DNA of 64,000 bases, taken from Schizochytrium sp. TIO01 (taxonomy: Eukaryota > Sar > Bigyra > Thraustochytrida > Thraustochytriidae). Below are positions 30,661-40,660 of the stretch, piece by piece. Each line of letters begins with the position of its first letter. The stretch's first letter is position 1. Made by a program: the position numbers and the translations under genes. Below the pieces are notes generated by a model. The model saw only the letters and a list, made by a program, of their open reading frames with translations. It searched no databases and was not told where the DNA came from. The stretch covers positions 5,262,362 through 5,326,361 of the forward strand of contig SMSO01000025.1 in NCBI GenBank assembly GCA_004764695.1. Reading direction: 5' to 3'.

Positions 30661-33600
30661 GGTGAGTAGTAGTGGTATGTAGGTAGGCGCTGTTCGTTCA
30701 TTTGCTGCAACGATAAAAGCAGCATTTGCTTTCATTCTTTCTGCAAAGATAGATCGTTTCAATTCATGGTTGATCGTTTTCATGATTGAAATGGCAAGTC
30801 ACATCTTGAAGTATAAGTATTTCTTCACTCCAAGTGCTCCTCTTTACTTTTTCTAATCTTGTTTAGTTTACTTCCCTTTTTTACTTCCTTTGTTAGTTAG
30901 TGTTCATTCGAAATTCTGGTCTTTCTGTTTTTCTTTTTCTTTTTTCCTCTTTTTAAATTTAGTTTTTAGTTGGTGTCTTTTACTTCGTTCATAACTTGAA
31001 GTTGAACTAGCACAATTAGCAGTAGATCTAGCAGGTACTACTGGACTCTCAAAGAGCTGCTGCCGCGGCTTTGTTTCTTGTGTTTGATTGGCTGATTCTC
31101 CGCGTCCTTTCTGCGCAGGTCATATCCGAGGCTCTCAAGCCGGGCGCTGCGACGAGATGCGGGTCCGCCGCGGCCCAAGAAGAGGCTCGAGGCAGCCTTT
31201 GCGGAAGCCTACGCAGAAAGAAACAGGGTTTCACGCGGCTCCGAGGGCATGAGACGAAATACGTTCCGAAGCGTTACACGCTGTTTCAGGAAGCAGGCGC
31301 GATTTCACGCGAGGCTCTTAAAAGTGGCCCAAGACCGCGTTCGCTAACATTCGTACACAGTCAACTACTCTTTTCATAATGTTAAAACTGAGAGTGTTAT
31401 GTTATCGGAATGAGGAAAGAGGCCCAAATGTGAAAGGGAGTAAGGATCCGGGTGCCTTACTACGTCGCTTGGAGAGCGAGTTTGCTGAAGCGTGGAATTT
31501 TCATCTCATTTCACGCACACGTTGGTTGAAAGGGAGACTCGCGAGCGGAAGGACCGTGGAATTGAGGGCCTCGTGATCGGCTTTTGACAGCTCTGAAGGG
31601 CGCACTTTGGCTCTGCTTCGGCTTTTCGCCTGACTTCTCTGTGCTTTCTTCGGCAGCCCAAAGCTCCGACTGAGATAATTAATCACGCCGCAGGAAAGAG
31701 TTTTGGACCCAGTGCTGGCGTCCTTGGGCCTGTATCTGATTTAGACGATGCACAGACGCGCACTGGCGCTGGTTAAGCCTAGAAGGCCACGGTGACCGCA
31801 ACAGTGAGAACATGAGAGTTTGTGCTGGTGAGGGATTCATACAGGTTACACATGAAGAAGGACTCTGCTGGCTAGCACGTACTATTACCTCCTTAGTTTC
31901 GCTTTTATACTTCCAATTTTTTTATTTCAAGAAACTCTTTTCTTTATTTCATAATAAAATAAAATAAAATAAAAATTTAGTAGCCTAAATGAAATATTTT
32001 TCATTTAAAATTTAAAATATATGATACTTCAATGTAACGTTAAGTTGTTTATTTTATGTTTTCCACTCACAGGATCTTCTTATAAGCTAAAAAATGCAAC
32101 ACATTGCATTACAAAATCAAACATGCCAACTCGAAGAAGAGGCAGGGACTAAATAAAGTCTTGACCAAAGAAACAATTGATTTATCTCTCTCGCATCATT
32201 TTCGTGATACTATGTACCTTGATAGGGGTGTAGAACTCAAGTTTTTCCAGGGCGGTGTGGAGGTGTCTCAAGCTATCTGCTTTATCAGGGATCCTTTATT
32301 GGTACTAGGCAGAGCAATAAATTCGCATGTGCATAGGAGTTCCAAACTAATCTTCTATTCCCGTCTTGATAGCATTATGAATATAAACATGACAGAAAAT
32401 AAATCTTGGAAAACCCTTTTTCTCATCCATCATGCGTCACACAGCAGACATTCCCAATAACCTGCCTCTTCACTTTCCCCATTCATCATTGTGGACCATG
32501 GTCATTCGACAAAATGAGGCAGCGACGTTGGCACAGGTATGCATTCATTGCTTCATGAGTTTCGTTGACAGCCTCACGAAACCGCAACAACCTAGCATAT
32601 TAATGCACATAGTCTCATGCCGCGCACACCCTGAGCCATCAGAAACGATAGCTGCTGCCAGTCAAAGCAAGCTAACAGCATTGGTGTATGTAAACGAGCA
32701 AGCAAACCTGGAGCAAACCCGGCTAGCCCTGTGTACAGCTCTGGGCGCTCTGGCATAGTCCCTTGTCTGCAAGTAGGTACCTGTATGTATGCTCCCACCA
32801 ACAGCTCTTTTGCCAAGTTCACAATGCTGTGCTGCGCAAGCTCGGCCTTTGCGGCAGCGCATGCAATGGTTTCGCGCAGAGGGACGGGCTATAAGTGTAC
32901 CCTCGATGTGTGAGAGGAGCGCCTCCTAACCACTACAGTAGCGCTGGTTAAGCGAAGTGGAATGAGGGGTTAGTGGGAGCAGGTCTGACTGACCAAGTGT
33001 GTTTCTTTCTTTGAGGTCATTCACTCATTCACTAAACTTACTTCACTTCACTTCGCTTCACTTCACGTCACTTCACTCGGTGCGGAAATGAGGATGAGAG
33101 TGAGAACGATCTTTTGTACGGAAAGCGTCGGTGTTCGTTCGCTTTTGCTTTCGGCTGCGTCAAGAAGTGTTGGAAATGGCAGGTGCACAGATGATTGTGG
33201 AGATGAACAATGAAAACATTAGTAGTTTTCTCATCGATTGGACCTATATATTGGAAACAAGGGCTTTGCGAAATCAACAATCCGCACAAGTAGACTTGAA
33301 CTTTAAAGCACTACTTCTTACTACCGACTTCATCTTTTGCTTCTTGAAAGTCAGAGTTCAAAAGTATAAACCTTTTAGAAGCTTGGGTAAGCGCCAAGAC
33401 TATGACTACTCTTGTTTGCGAGAACCTAGGTAGTTAGCTGCTTAATCCTACTTGTGCAGCTCTTTCTTTAAATCTTGAAAAGTAAGTTGTTAGCCAGCAC
33501 GACTTCGGGAAAGCTTTTCTTTAAGTTCTTCTGCCTTCTATAGATAAAATTGACATCAGATGATCATCTTCCTCCCCTTATTTTACATGTAAATAAAAAC

Positions 33601-36600
33601 CTAGGCAGGTATCATCATCTTTTCGGAAACCTTGCAGCGTGGCACCCTTTGAAGCCTCAAATCTACAGATCAGCGCGACAACGAAGCTGAAGTTCACAAC
33701 CAAACCATCGATTCGATGGCAATATCGATCATATCCAGCCCCCATATATAGCTAGCTACTACTTTAAAAGCAGGCAAGCAGGAGGTTTTCGAATGGATGT
33801 GGCTGGTCAATTTAAAGTTAGTCGTTCTCACTTTCACATTCACTACAGGTAGTAAGAGGTACCTAATTAAAAAATGTAAAGCACGAGGGAACTCGGAGAG
33901 CGCAAAAAAAAAAAAAAAAAAAAAATGACTCCGCTGCACTGCAAAACGCCGCATTGCAAGTTACGGACCCACGGCAGCTCAGCTTGAAGCAAATTGAAAC
34001 GCGGAAGGAGAGGACGCAGCTCTTGATTTTCTTCGGGTGACTGACTGAGTGAGGGAGTGAGGGAGTGAGTGAGTGAGGGAGGGAGGGAGTGCGAGCAACA
34101 GGAGCTTGCTGCCTGCATGTTATGCAACCGTAGATATAACAGACGTGCAGGCCACCACAGAAATTGAAATTGAGGTTAAATTGAAATTGACGGCAGCCAC
34201 GATCTTGGGAATAGATTGCTCGTTTTATTATCGATTCATGCATTTGCATTTAGAAGGGGACATGTTTATGTGGAATAAGTATCATTTGTTTATAAATATG
34301 ATAATTGATTGATCGATTGATTGATCAAGATTTAGAACAAAGTGGGCAAAAGGTGACGATCAATAAATCTGGGATTGGTTGAGGTGGAGTATCTAGGGTA
34401 GCTGCACTAATTTGGATTCGGACTTTGGGATTAAATCAACCTTGGACTGGCGATGCGACTAGCCCGCACTCGTTGCCACTGGCGACACTTTGCTCAAAAG
34501 AATCCGAGCTAACAAGCAAGCTTGCCTTCGATAGATCACCACAATTCCAAGTCTCGATGAGGTTCCTCGTTGGTTCTTTCCAAGCTCCGTTTCCTTTGTT
34601 TGCATTGATTCAAGTTACTTTTCTTTTCTTTCTTTTTACTTCTTTGTTATTTGGGTGTTTACTATTTAATCTATTTTATTTTAAAAAAATCATGTGACTG
34701 ACTACTGCTATGTTTTGGCGATTGAATTCGAGACCGGTAATGCTGGATGCAGAAAGACATTAACCTGACTCTGCAGCACTGCTTCTCGTGGAGAGTGTAG
34801 AACCACGGAAGTTATCGCGAGGTTTGCAATTGTGCTTTTGTTGCGTTCTGATACCTTGCACATTTGTAATTTATTTTCTATCTTCATAATATCAACGACG
34901 GAAGAAGAGGTGATTTTTTCCTGTTCCATTCATTCATTCATTCATTCACTCATCATATTGGCTGGTAATAATAATTGTTATTATTACTTATGTTTTTTTA
35001 TTGTTTTGTTTTTTTAAATATTTTTTTTAATTAAAAAATTGATATATATATATATTTATAAATAATGGAAAACTTCATACATTTGATGAAATTGTAATTT
35101 ATTGATAAAATGGATCGACGGCAATGATGGTGATGATGATGAAGATGATGTGTACGCAGTGGCCAGTCGAAGAGGTGCCCGGTGTGACAAGCACCGGTCG
35201 CCTTTAGCCCTACGAGACAAGCCAAGCAAGTAAGCAAGCTCTCCTCAAAGACAGATGAGTGGCATTTCGGATCGAGTGATTCATTTAATTGAGGCAATTC
35301 ATGGAAATCCGAGGCTAAATAGTACCATGTTATACCATGCTCACACTTAATTCACTACTTCGTGATATCTATCTTCTCTCCAACTCTATCGATCGATCTG
35401 TCGATCGGTATATTAATGCACATTATTCGTGCAGCTGCGCATTTATAAAACTCGTTTACCATCATTAACTTCGACGAACCTGGACAAAGCAACCAGCTAG
35501 AAGCGTGATGTCAAAGCAACCAATCGAAGAGCTCTGTGGCGCTGCTTAAGCGCTTAAGCCACGTTCTTCAACTCTGTAAAAGCTTGTGGTGCCTGTCTCA
35601 TACTTAATGTAATTAACACCCTAGCCTAGCTAGTGCCTATAGTAGGTACCTACTGTGGAGGCGTTCCCAGGTTTTCATGCATGCGCACGATGGCGCATTA
35701 CTCCGCCTGGAAGCACAGCAGAGAACTGCGCGAGTTCCTGAAGTTGATCAGTATTGGTAAGTAAGTACCTAATTCCCTGCTTGAAGTTAGAGGAGAACTA
35801 GCTCGCTCATGTTAGTTTAAGAAAGGGGCGCTCTCACCACAACTTGAAGAAGCCACCAGGACTTACTTCCCAGTCAGCCTTTTGTGGTGGTTGATGAAAG
35901 ACGCAGAGACAAGCGCAAGAATTCAAGATGGGGATCGTTTCCATGATCCGGCCCCGGGCTCTGCTTGCTCGGAATTCTGTGAGTGCAAGATTTACCAGAA
36001 ATGCTCTGATTTCAAAGCCGCCCCAAAGTGTAATGTAGACAGCATCGTATCGAATACTTAATTTCTAGCTAGCTATTCTGTGGGGGTTTAAGAGGGTTTT
36101 CCAGAGATAACACAGGAAACGAAACCAAAACCAGCTCAGCGCGCACCATATGTGCATTGTGCATACTGCATACAAACTATCCTGGGCTCATCTGCCAATT
36201 GTCAGGCCAACCCTTTGCTCTTTGGCTGAAGCAGCCCCATCGCGACCTGCGATGTATGGATGACAAACGATGCTCAGCTTGAGAATTATCTGCCATAGAT
36301 TCCCTCCCTCCCACTTGCAAAAGATTGGATACCAGCAACTTTTACTAAATTCACATGAGTCTGAGAAGTAGCGCCTACCTCACCCTTTGGCAGTGCAAAG
36401 TCGCCCCAAGTTTTGGTTGTCTATGCGGAGGCTTTTCCGTATGGCTGTTGTTGATCTTCAAGTCAGTGTTGTCACCTTCGAAAAGATAACCTCATTTCGC
36501 AGCGAATTGTTTTGTGCCGTCATGAGCTTGATCGATAGTCCGCTCTTTGCAGTTGACTGACTGCCTTCTGCCATAGAACTCCCAAGGCTTTGCATTTCGC

Positions 36601-37001
36601 TCTGAGTCTCCACGATGACACCTCCGTTTCTGCCAATTGAGGCTTGTTGGCAGTGTCAATTGGGCCCCAAGGATAAGGACTCTTTTTTGGCAGGTAGGCA
36701 CGCACCTAGTTACCTTCAGCTCGTCAGTTTATTTCACTCCAAGCCGTCGGTTTGCTGCAAGTTCTGCGTTGGTTTTGGTGCAGCTGGTGTACCAGCGACA
36801 AGTACGGACAAACAGTCTGGGTAAAACCGCAACCAAGGCAACAAAAGACCCTCCTTGAAATGCATGCAAATCGCCACCACACACAAGTGAGAAACGCACT
36901 CCAGATCAGGATGTACTCTATCAAGCCTCGCGCAAGTGCTCGAACTTAGAGTGAAGCAGCACTAGGTTTCATGAATCAGGCGAAAATGAAATTGACAGAT
37001 T

Positions 37002-37057
37002 GAAGAAGAAGAAGAAAAAGAAGAAGAAGAAGAAGAAGAAGAAGAAGAAAAAGAAAA
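37002..37057. repeat. 56-nt polypurine GAA tract
   Basis: GAA units with two GAAAAA interruptions, all purine on this strand. It is about 450 bases upstream of the 37508 start. Long GAA tracts are known to form triplex structures in other genomes. Confidence 0.9.
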
Positions 37058-37413
37058 CAAAAAGTGTCCCATCTCTTTGGCTCTAGGCTGAATGGAACTG
37101 TAGGGCCCCCAGGTTACTAAAGAAGGTAATGCAGGGAACATGGAATTGGGTTGGTGGAGATGATGAGGCGAGAGACCACAAGCGGAGGAAAGACCTCGCG
37201 AAGAGCGCAAGTAATTGAACAAGTTCGCTTTGAGAAGGCCACCCAGGCGTAAGTCCTTCAAAGACAGCCCTTTCCTAAGTGGTCCGTATCAGGTTCCGGG
37301 CTCTCAAGACTTGGTTTTGCAAAAGTTCAAGACTCATAGATCGCGAGAACCACTTAGTTGTGGTGGAGAGCGTCGAGAAGTGGCACAATTTAGTGCCCCG
37401 AGCGCGTGGAGAT

Positions 37414-37420
37414 TATAAAA
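37414..37420 (+). promoter_or_regulatory. TATA-like element
   Basis: TATAAAA lies 88 bases upstream of the chosen ATG at 37508, leaving room for a start site and short leader. It falls inside the GTG-initiated extension of the frame, which supports the shorter protein. Confidence 0.35.
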
Positions 37421-37507
37421 GCCTGTGGAGAAGCAACCGGGATCAAAGCAAGAACTTGCCAGTTGGACACAGGGAGACTTAACGGTGCGCTAAGTCTTTT
37501 TGAGAAA

Positions 37508-38425
37508 ATGAAGGCTCAAGAAGACAACAATGTGCAGTTTTCTGGAGCTGATCTTAAGGCTCAGCTTGCTGATGTCTTTGGATTTGGTGCGGGCTCAGGT
37601 GATGAAGACGATCAAGAAGAAGCACTTCATGATGTCCATGCAAGTTCCAAACAAGCACCCGGCCAACGTTTTGGTCTAGGTGCCGAAGATGACGAAATTA
37701 AGACCAGAGACAGTGACTCAAAGGGTGGCGAACCTGCTCGCAAGGGATTGCTGGAGAAGCTTGCCGACCGCTCAAAGCGGCAAGCGCAGAACAAAAAACG
37801 GCGCCAGCCTACCTCTGCATTTGAGGGTGTGGCCTCAGAACTCAGGGCCTGGGACGGAAGCGATGATGACGATGATGACCTCGGACTCAACAAAGCCGCT
37901 GCTGTGAAAACGAGAAAGCGAATCCGTGTAGATCCTTTGGAATCCCTCATTCAGCAAGACGCTAAAAAGGAGGGTGGTTCTTCTGCCGACATTGACACTA
38001 CCGCCTCTGCTGCTGCTACGAGCGGGGAAGACGGTCAGAGCAAGAGTACCCTCCGCAACCGCCGTCGCCGCGAAAAGAAGAAGCAAGCCGCCAAAGAAAG
38101 CAAAATTGCTCAGCCATCGACAAACGAAACTGAGGAGACGAACCAGGCTAAAGAAGAACCTGAAAAGGAATCATACCTGGCTGGAAAATCTTCGGATGTC
38201 AATAAAAAATCGAAAAACTCTGCCACCGATAAGAAGATTAAGACTGATGATGACGCGGAACACGAACAGTTCTCAGGACCTCGAGACCCAACCGCGCCGA
38301 TGCAGCCAAGCTGGCCGCGAGACAAAACTCGTCGTAAGAAGAAGCGCAGCAAACAGAAGAATTTGAAGAAGGACACAAGGCCTGTTGGTACATTTATCAA
38401 GACTTACAACAAGTACAAAGAGTAA
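37508..38425 (+). CDS. Basic, acidic-patch protein, probably nuclear or nucleolar
   Basis: A 305-residue hydrophilic protein with no membrane segment. It alternates acidic clusters (GDEDDQEE near 27; a run of six Asp near 120) with basic clusters (KTRKRIR, RNRRRREKKK, RRKKKRSKQK), a pattern common in ribosome-biogenesis proteins. The C-terminus has a KKRSKQKNLKKDTRP motif ending TFIKTYNKYKE, which seems conserved-looking, but I cannot name the family. The frame opens at a GTG (37406). The ATG at 37508 follows a TATA-like motif and has GAAAATGA context. An AATAAA at 38540 may end the transcript. Nuclear or nucleolar location is an inference from composition only. Confidence 0.65.
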   Translation: MKAQEDNNVQFSGADLKAQLADVFGFGAGSGDEDDQEEALHDVHASSKQAPGQRFGLGAEDDEIKTRDSDSKGGEPARKGLLEKLADRSKRQAQNKKRRQPTSAFEGVASELRAWDGSDDDDDDLGLNKAAAVKTRKRIRVDPLESLIQQDAKKEGGSSADIDTTASAAATSGEDGQSKSTLRNRRRREKKKQAAKESKIAQPSTNETEETNQAKEEPEKESYLAGKSSDVNKKSKNSATDKKIKTDDDAEHEQFSGPRDPTAPMQPSWPRDKTRRKKKRSKQKNLKKDTRPVGTFIKTYNKYKE

Positions 38426-38809
38426 ACTGCAAAGTCCACCGTGTTTTTCTCATGCGACGTAGAAACCATAAAGTACACTCTCAACGCCCCCTTCTCTTTC
38501 TTGTAGAGTATAGACATTTTAAAAAACTAGCTTTGATCGAATAAAATAAGCTTGCAACCCTCAGCAGCGTCCTATTATTGCTTCCTATTATTGCTTGTTA
38601 GCATCACCCTAACAGTAATGTTGCTTAAGAAATGGCTTGGAGAAGAAGTTGTCCTATAACTAAACTGAAAGAGAGTACCTACCAACAATAATAATAAACG
38701 GCAATTGAAAAGTCTGATATTTTAAAACTATGAATTATCTCATTCGCGCATGTTTAGAGGACCTACGATATCTCGAGCTCCTGAACAGGTTGCGTTCTAC
38801 GGCGCTTTT
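38426..38809. other. Convergent 3' spacer
   Basis: A/T-rich spacer with an AATAAA at 38540-38545, a perfect 13-bp tandem duplication at 38570-38595 and one GTACCTAC octamer at 38675. No gene seen. Confidence 0.5.
38540..38545 (+). terminator. Possible poly(A) signal of the 37508 gene
   Basis: An AATAAA hexamer about 115 bases after the stop codon. Assigned on motif and position only. Confidence 0.35.
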
Positions 38810-40660
38810 TCAACGAACTATTTTTGAGCTCAAAGACATAGAGTTGTAATCTACAAACCTTCGATTGTACGCTGTTTTAACGTAAACTAAGGCGAAAGCA
38901 AACACCATGATTGACTGTGCTGCATACCTTAAAATAAACAATTCGGGGTGTGGCGTCTTTGGAAAGGTAGCGTACTTAAATTTAGGTCCTCCAATTGTAG
39001 CAAGAACTTCTTCGCACGTCCAAGAACCACCGAGTTTTGCGCTTGACCCTACCAAAGTACAGCGAGCCCAATCCGCGAACATCTCTGCACTTTCGTCAAT
39101 ATCAAAATCTAGTAGGATATCAATAATGATGTAAATGAATGTGAATATTGTGCAAAGTGCCCCCAGTAAAGACATGTTCCGACTTAAATTGAGGACATGG
39201 GTCCTCAGAGGGGCAAGTGGGGTAGCCGAGAGCTCGGTCTGCGTGAAAATAAGGAGTTCGTGAAGCAGACTCCGTGCGTGCCAAGTCTTAAACATTATCA
39301 TCAATGATAATAAAATGAGTGGTCCTTTTAATAGAAGAATATCTGGCCCAATATCCAATCGAGGTCCACAAATATATGAATACCGTAAAAGCATACCTTG
39401 ATAATGACTTGCATCCGAGGGGTAAAATCCCTCCGCTATGTACATACAAGCACACAAGATTGCCACTCCAAATACTGTTGCAAAGAGTTTCTGCTTGCGG
39501 GCGGACTTCATAAGGCCCAGACGCGAACTACCTCCTCCATGAAATCCACGAGAAGTTCTTAACAATCGACTATGCGTATCGTTCAAATGAAGGAAAATTA
39601 CTGCGAGAATGAGCAAAATCGCATAAATAGAGCTTTGTTGGAATTTGCAAGCCAATGAAGCTGCAGGACCCATGTCAGAAGGTTCAAGAACCTCTAGTAT
39701 AACAGGCTCTTTGCACCCTGTTGGGCTGTTTGTAGAATGTCGGTAGGAGTTGATTGGGCCCACAAATCCAAACAAGCACCCCGCAAATGCAGCGACAGCC
39801 TGCAGATAAAATGCTCTCGATTTGCGAAAAGAAGCATGTTGTGGACTTTTGTGCACAATAGCCATTATGTTGTCAATTAATAGAGCACAGCAAAAAATAA
39901 AACCTAATACCCCTGGTACTCCATATAAGTATTGCATATGTTCATAGTCTGCGTTACTGTACAGAGGGTGTGGACATTGAACTTGGCAACTCCCTCCATA
40001 GAATCGAGAGAACCCTGCTTCACACTCAAGAGTAGGCATATTCAAGCAGTCAACTGCAACAATTTCGTCTGAGATGTTAAACAAAGATTGGTCTTCAGGA
40101 AACACGTATGAGGGTTGCACAACCTCCCTAATAGATGTTGGAATTTCTAAAGATAAATGTGGCCAGTGAATATCAAAATCCTCTATTGTATCGCATGCTG
40201 GAAGCCATTTAGTGGCATTTGCCCCATCACTGGAACATATGCTATGTACAGACTCACAAACCGAAGTGCAAACTGACTCAGGCACAGATACTACCTCAGA
40301 AATTGAGGAGGTAATATTGAATTGATGGCAGGCCGGCAAAAATTGTCGGCATGCCAGTTGTCGAATTGCTTCATAGCAGTTTGAAGCTGCTTCTTGGACT
40401 GTGAACTCACCCAAATAGGCCTGTAGCTCGGTCTCTATAGCGCTGATGCTTTGGCCCTCAGGAAGATAAATAAATTTGTTGTTGAGCATGTCTGCACATA
40501 GAGCATTAGATGCTGGTTGCGTGTAGCTTACACAACTTCCACTTGACACGTTTCCCAACAAGAACCGAGAATGATCAACTTGCCTTGCCATCGCATGCGG
40601 CGCGCTCGAAAGCCATGTCAGGACAACGCTTAATATCAAAAATTCCTGCTTTGACGCCAT
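38810..40660 (-). CDS. Frizzled/Smoothened-like seven-transmembrane receptor
   Basis: A 616-residue receptor. After a signal peptide (MASKQEFLILSVVLTWLSS) comes a cysteine-rich ectodomain (about 38-175) with the Frizzled-type spacing LACRQFLPAC, then a CTSVCESVHSIC segment and a final WLPAC. A linker with further cysteines leads to about seven helices from residue 245 on. The last helix is followed by VKTAYNRRF, matching the position of the Frizzled KTxxxW motif but with Arg in place of Trp. Frizzled proteins bind ligands through the cysteine-rich domain; in amoebae and other protists similar receptors exist without Wnt, so the ligand is open. The frame extends upstream to a TTG (40765). The ATG at 40660 opens the signal peptide and is the better start. 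Confidence 0.8.
   Translation of the reverse strand: MASKQEFLILSVVLTWLSSAPHAMARQVDHSRFLLGNVSSGSCVSYTQPASNALCADMLNNKFIYLPEGQSISAIETELQAYLGEFTVQEAASNCYEAIRQLACRQFLPACHQFNITSSISEVVSVPESVCTSVCESVHSICSSDGANATKWLPACDTIEDFDIHWPHLSLEIPTSIREVVQPSYVFPEDQSLFNISDEIVAVDCLNMPTLECEAGFSRFYGGSCQVQCPHPLYSNADYEHMQYLYGVPGVLGFIFCCALLIDNIMAIVHKSPQHASFRKSRAFYLQAVAAFAGCLFGFVGPINSYRHSTNSPTGCKEPVILEVLEPSDMGPAASLACKFQQSSIYAILLILAVIFLHLNDTHSRLLRTSRGFHGGGSSRLGLMKSARKQKLFATVFGVAILCACMYIAEGFYPSDASHYQGMLLRYSYICGPRLDIGPDILLLKGPLILLSLMIMFKTWHARSLLHELLIFTQTELSATPLAPLRTHVLNLSRNMSLLGALCTIFTFIYIIIDILLDFDIDESAEMFADWARCTLVGSSAKLGGSWTCEEVLATIGGPKFKYATFPKTPHPELFILRYAAQSIMVFAFALVYVKTAYNRRFVDYNSMSLSSKIVR

Larger units (their letters stand above)
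27247..37507. other. 10 kb gene-poor, microsatellite-dense region
   Basis: I find no convincing protein or RNA gene. All frames are short, mostly low-complexity, and unlike families I know. The stretch 27.3-31.0 kb holds more than a dozen separate tetra-, penta- and hexanucleotide repeats, listed individually where clearest. Further repeats occur at about 31955-31978 (ATAAA type), 33040-33075 (CACTT type), 33904-33925 (poly-A), 34041-34090 (GAGT/GAGG type) and 34928-34950 (ATTC type). The block 31100-31380 is G/C-rich and open in one frame (102 codons) without a recognisable domain. A polypurine GAA tract at 37002-37057 and a TATA-like motif at 37414 precede the next gene. Confidence 0.6.

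Noticed and set aside
32104-32460. 118-codon plus-strand frame
   Set aside because: Isolated, with no recognisable domain, and situated in A/T-rich spacer.
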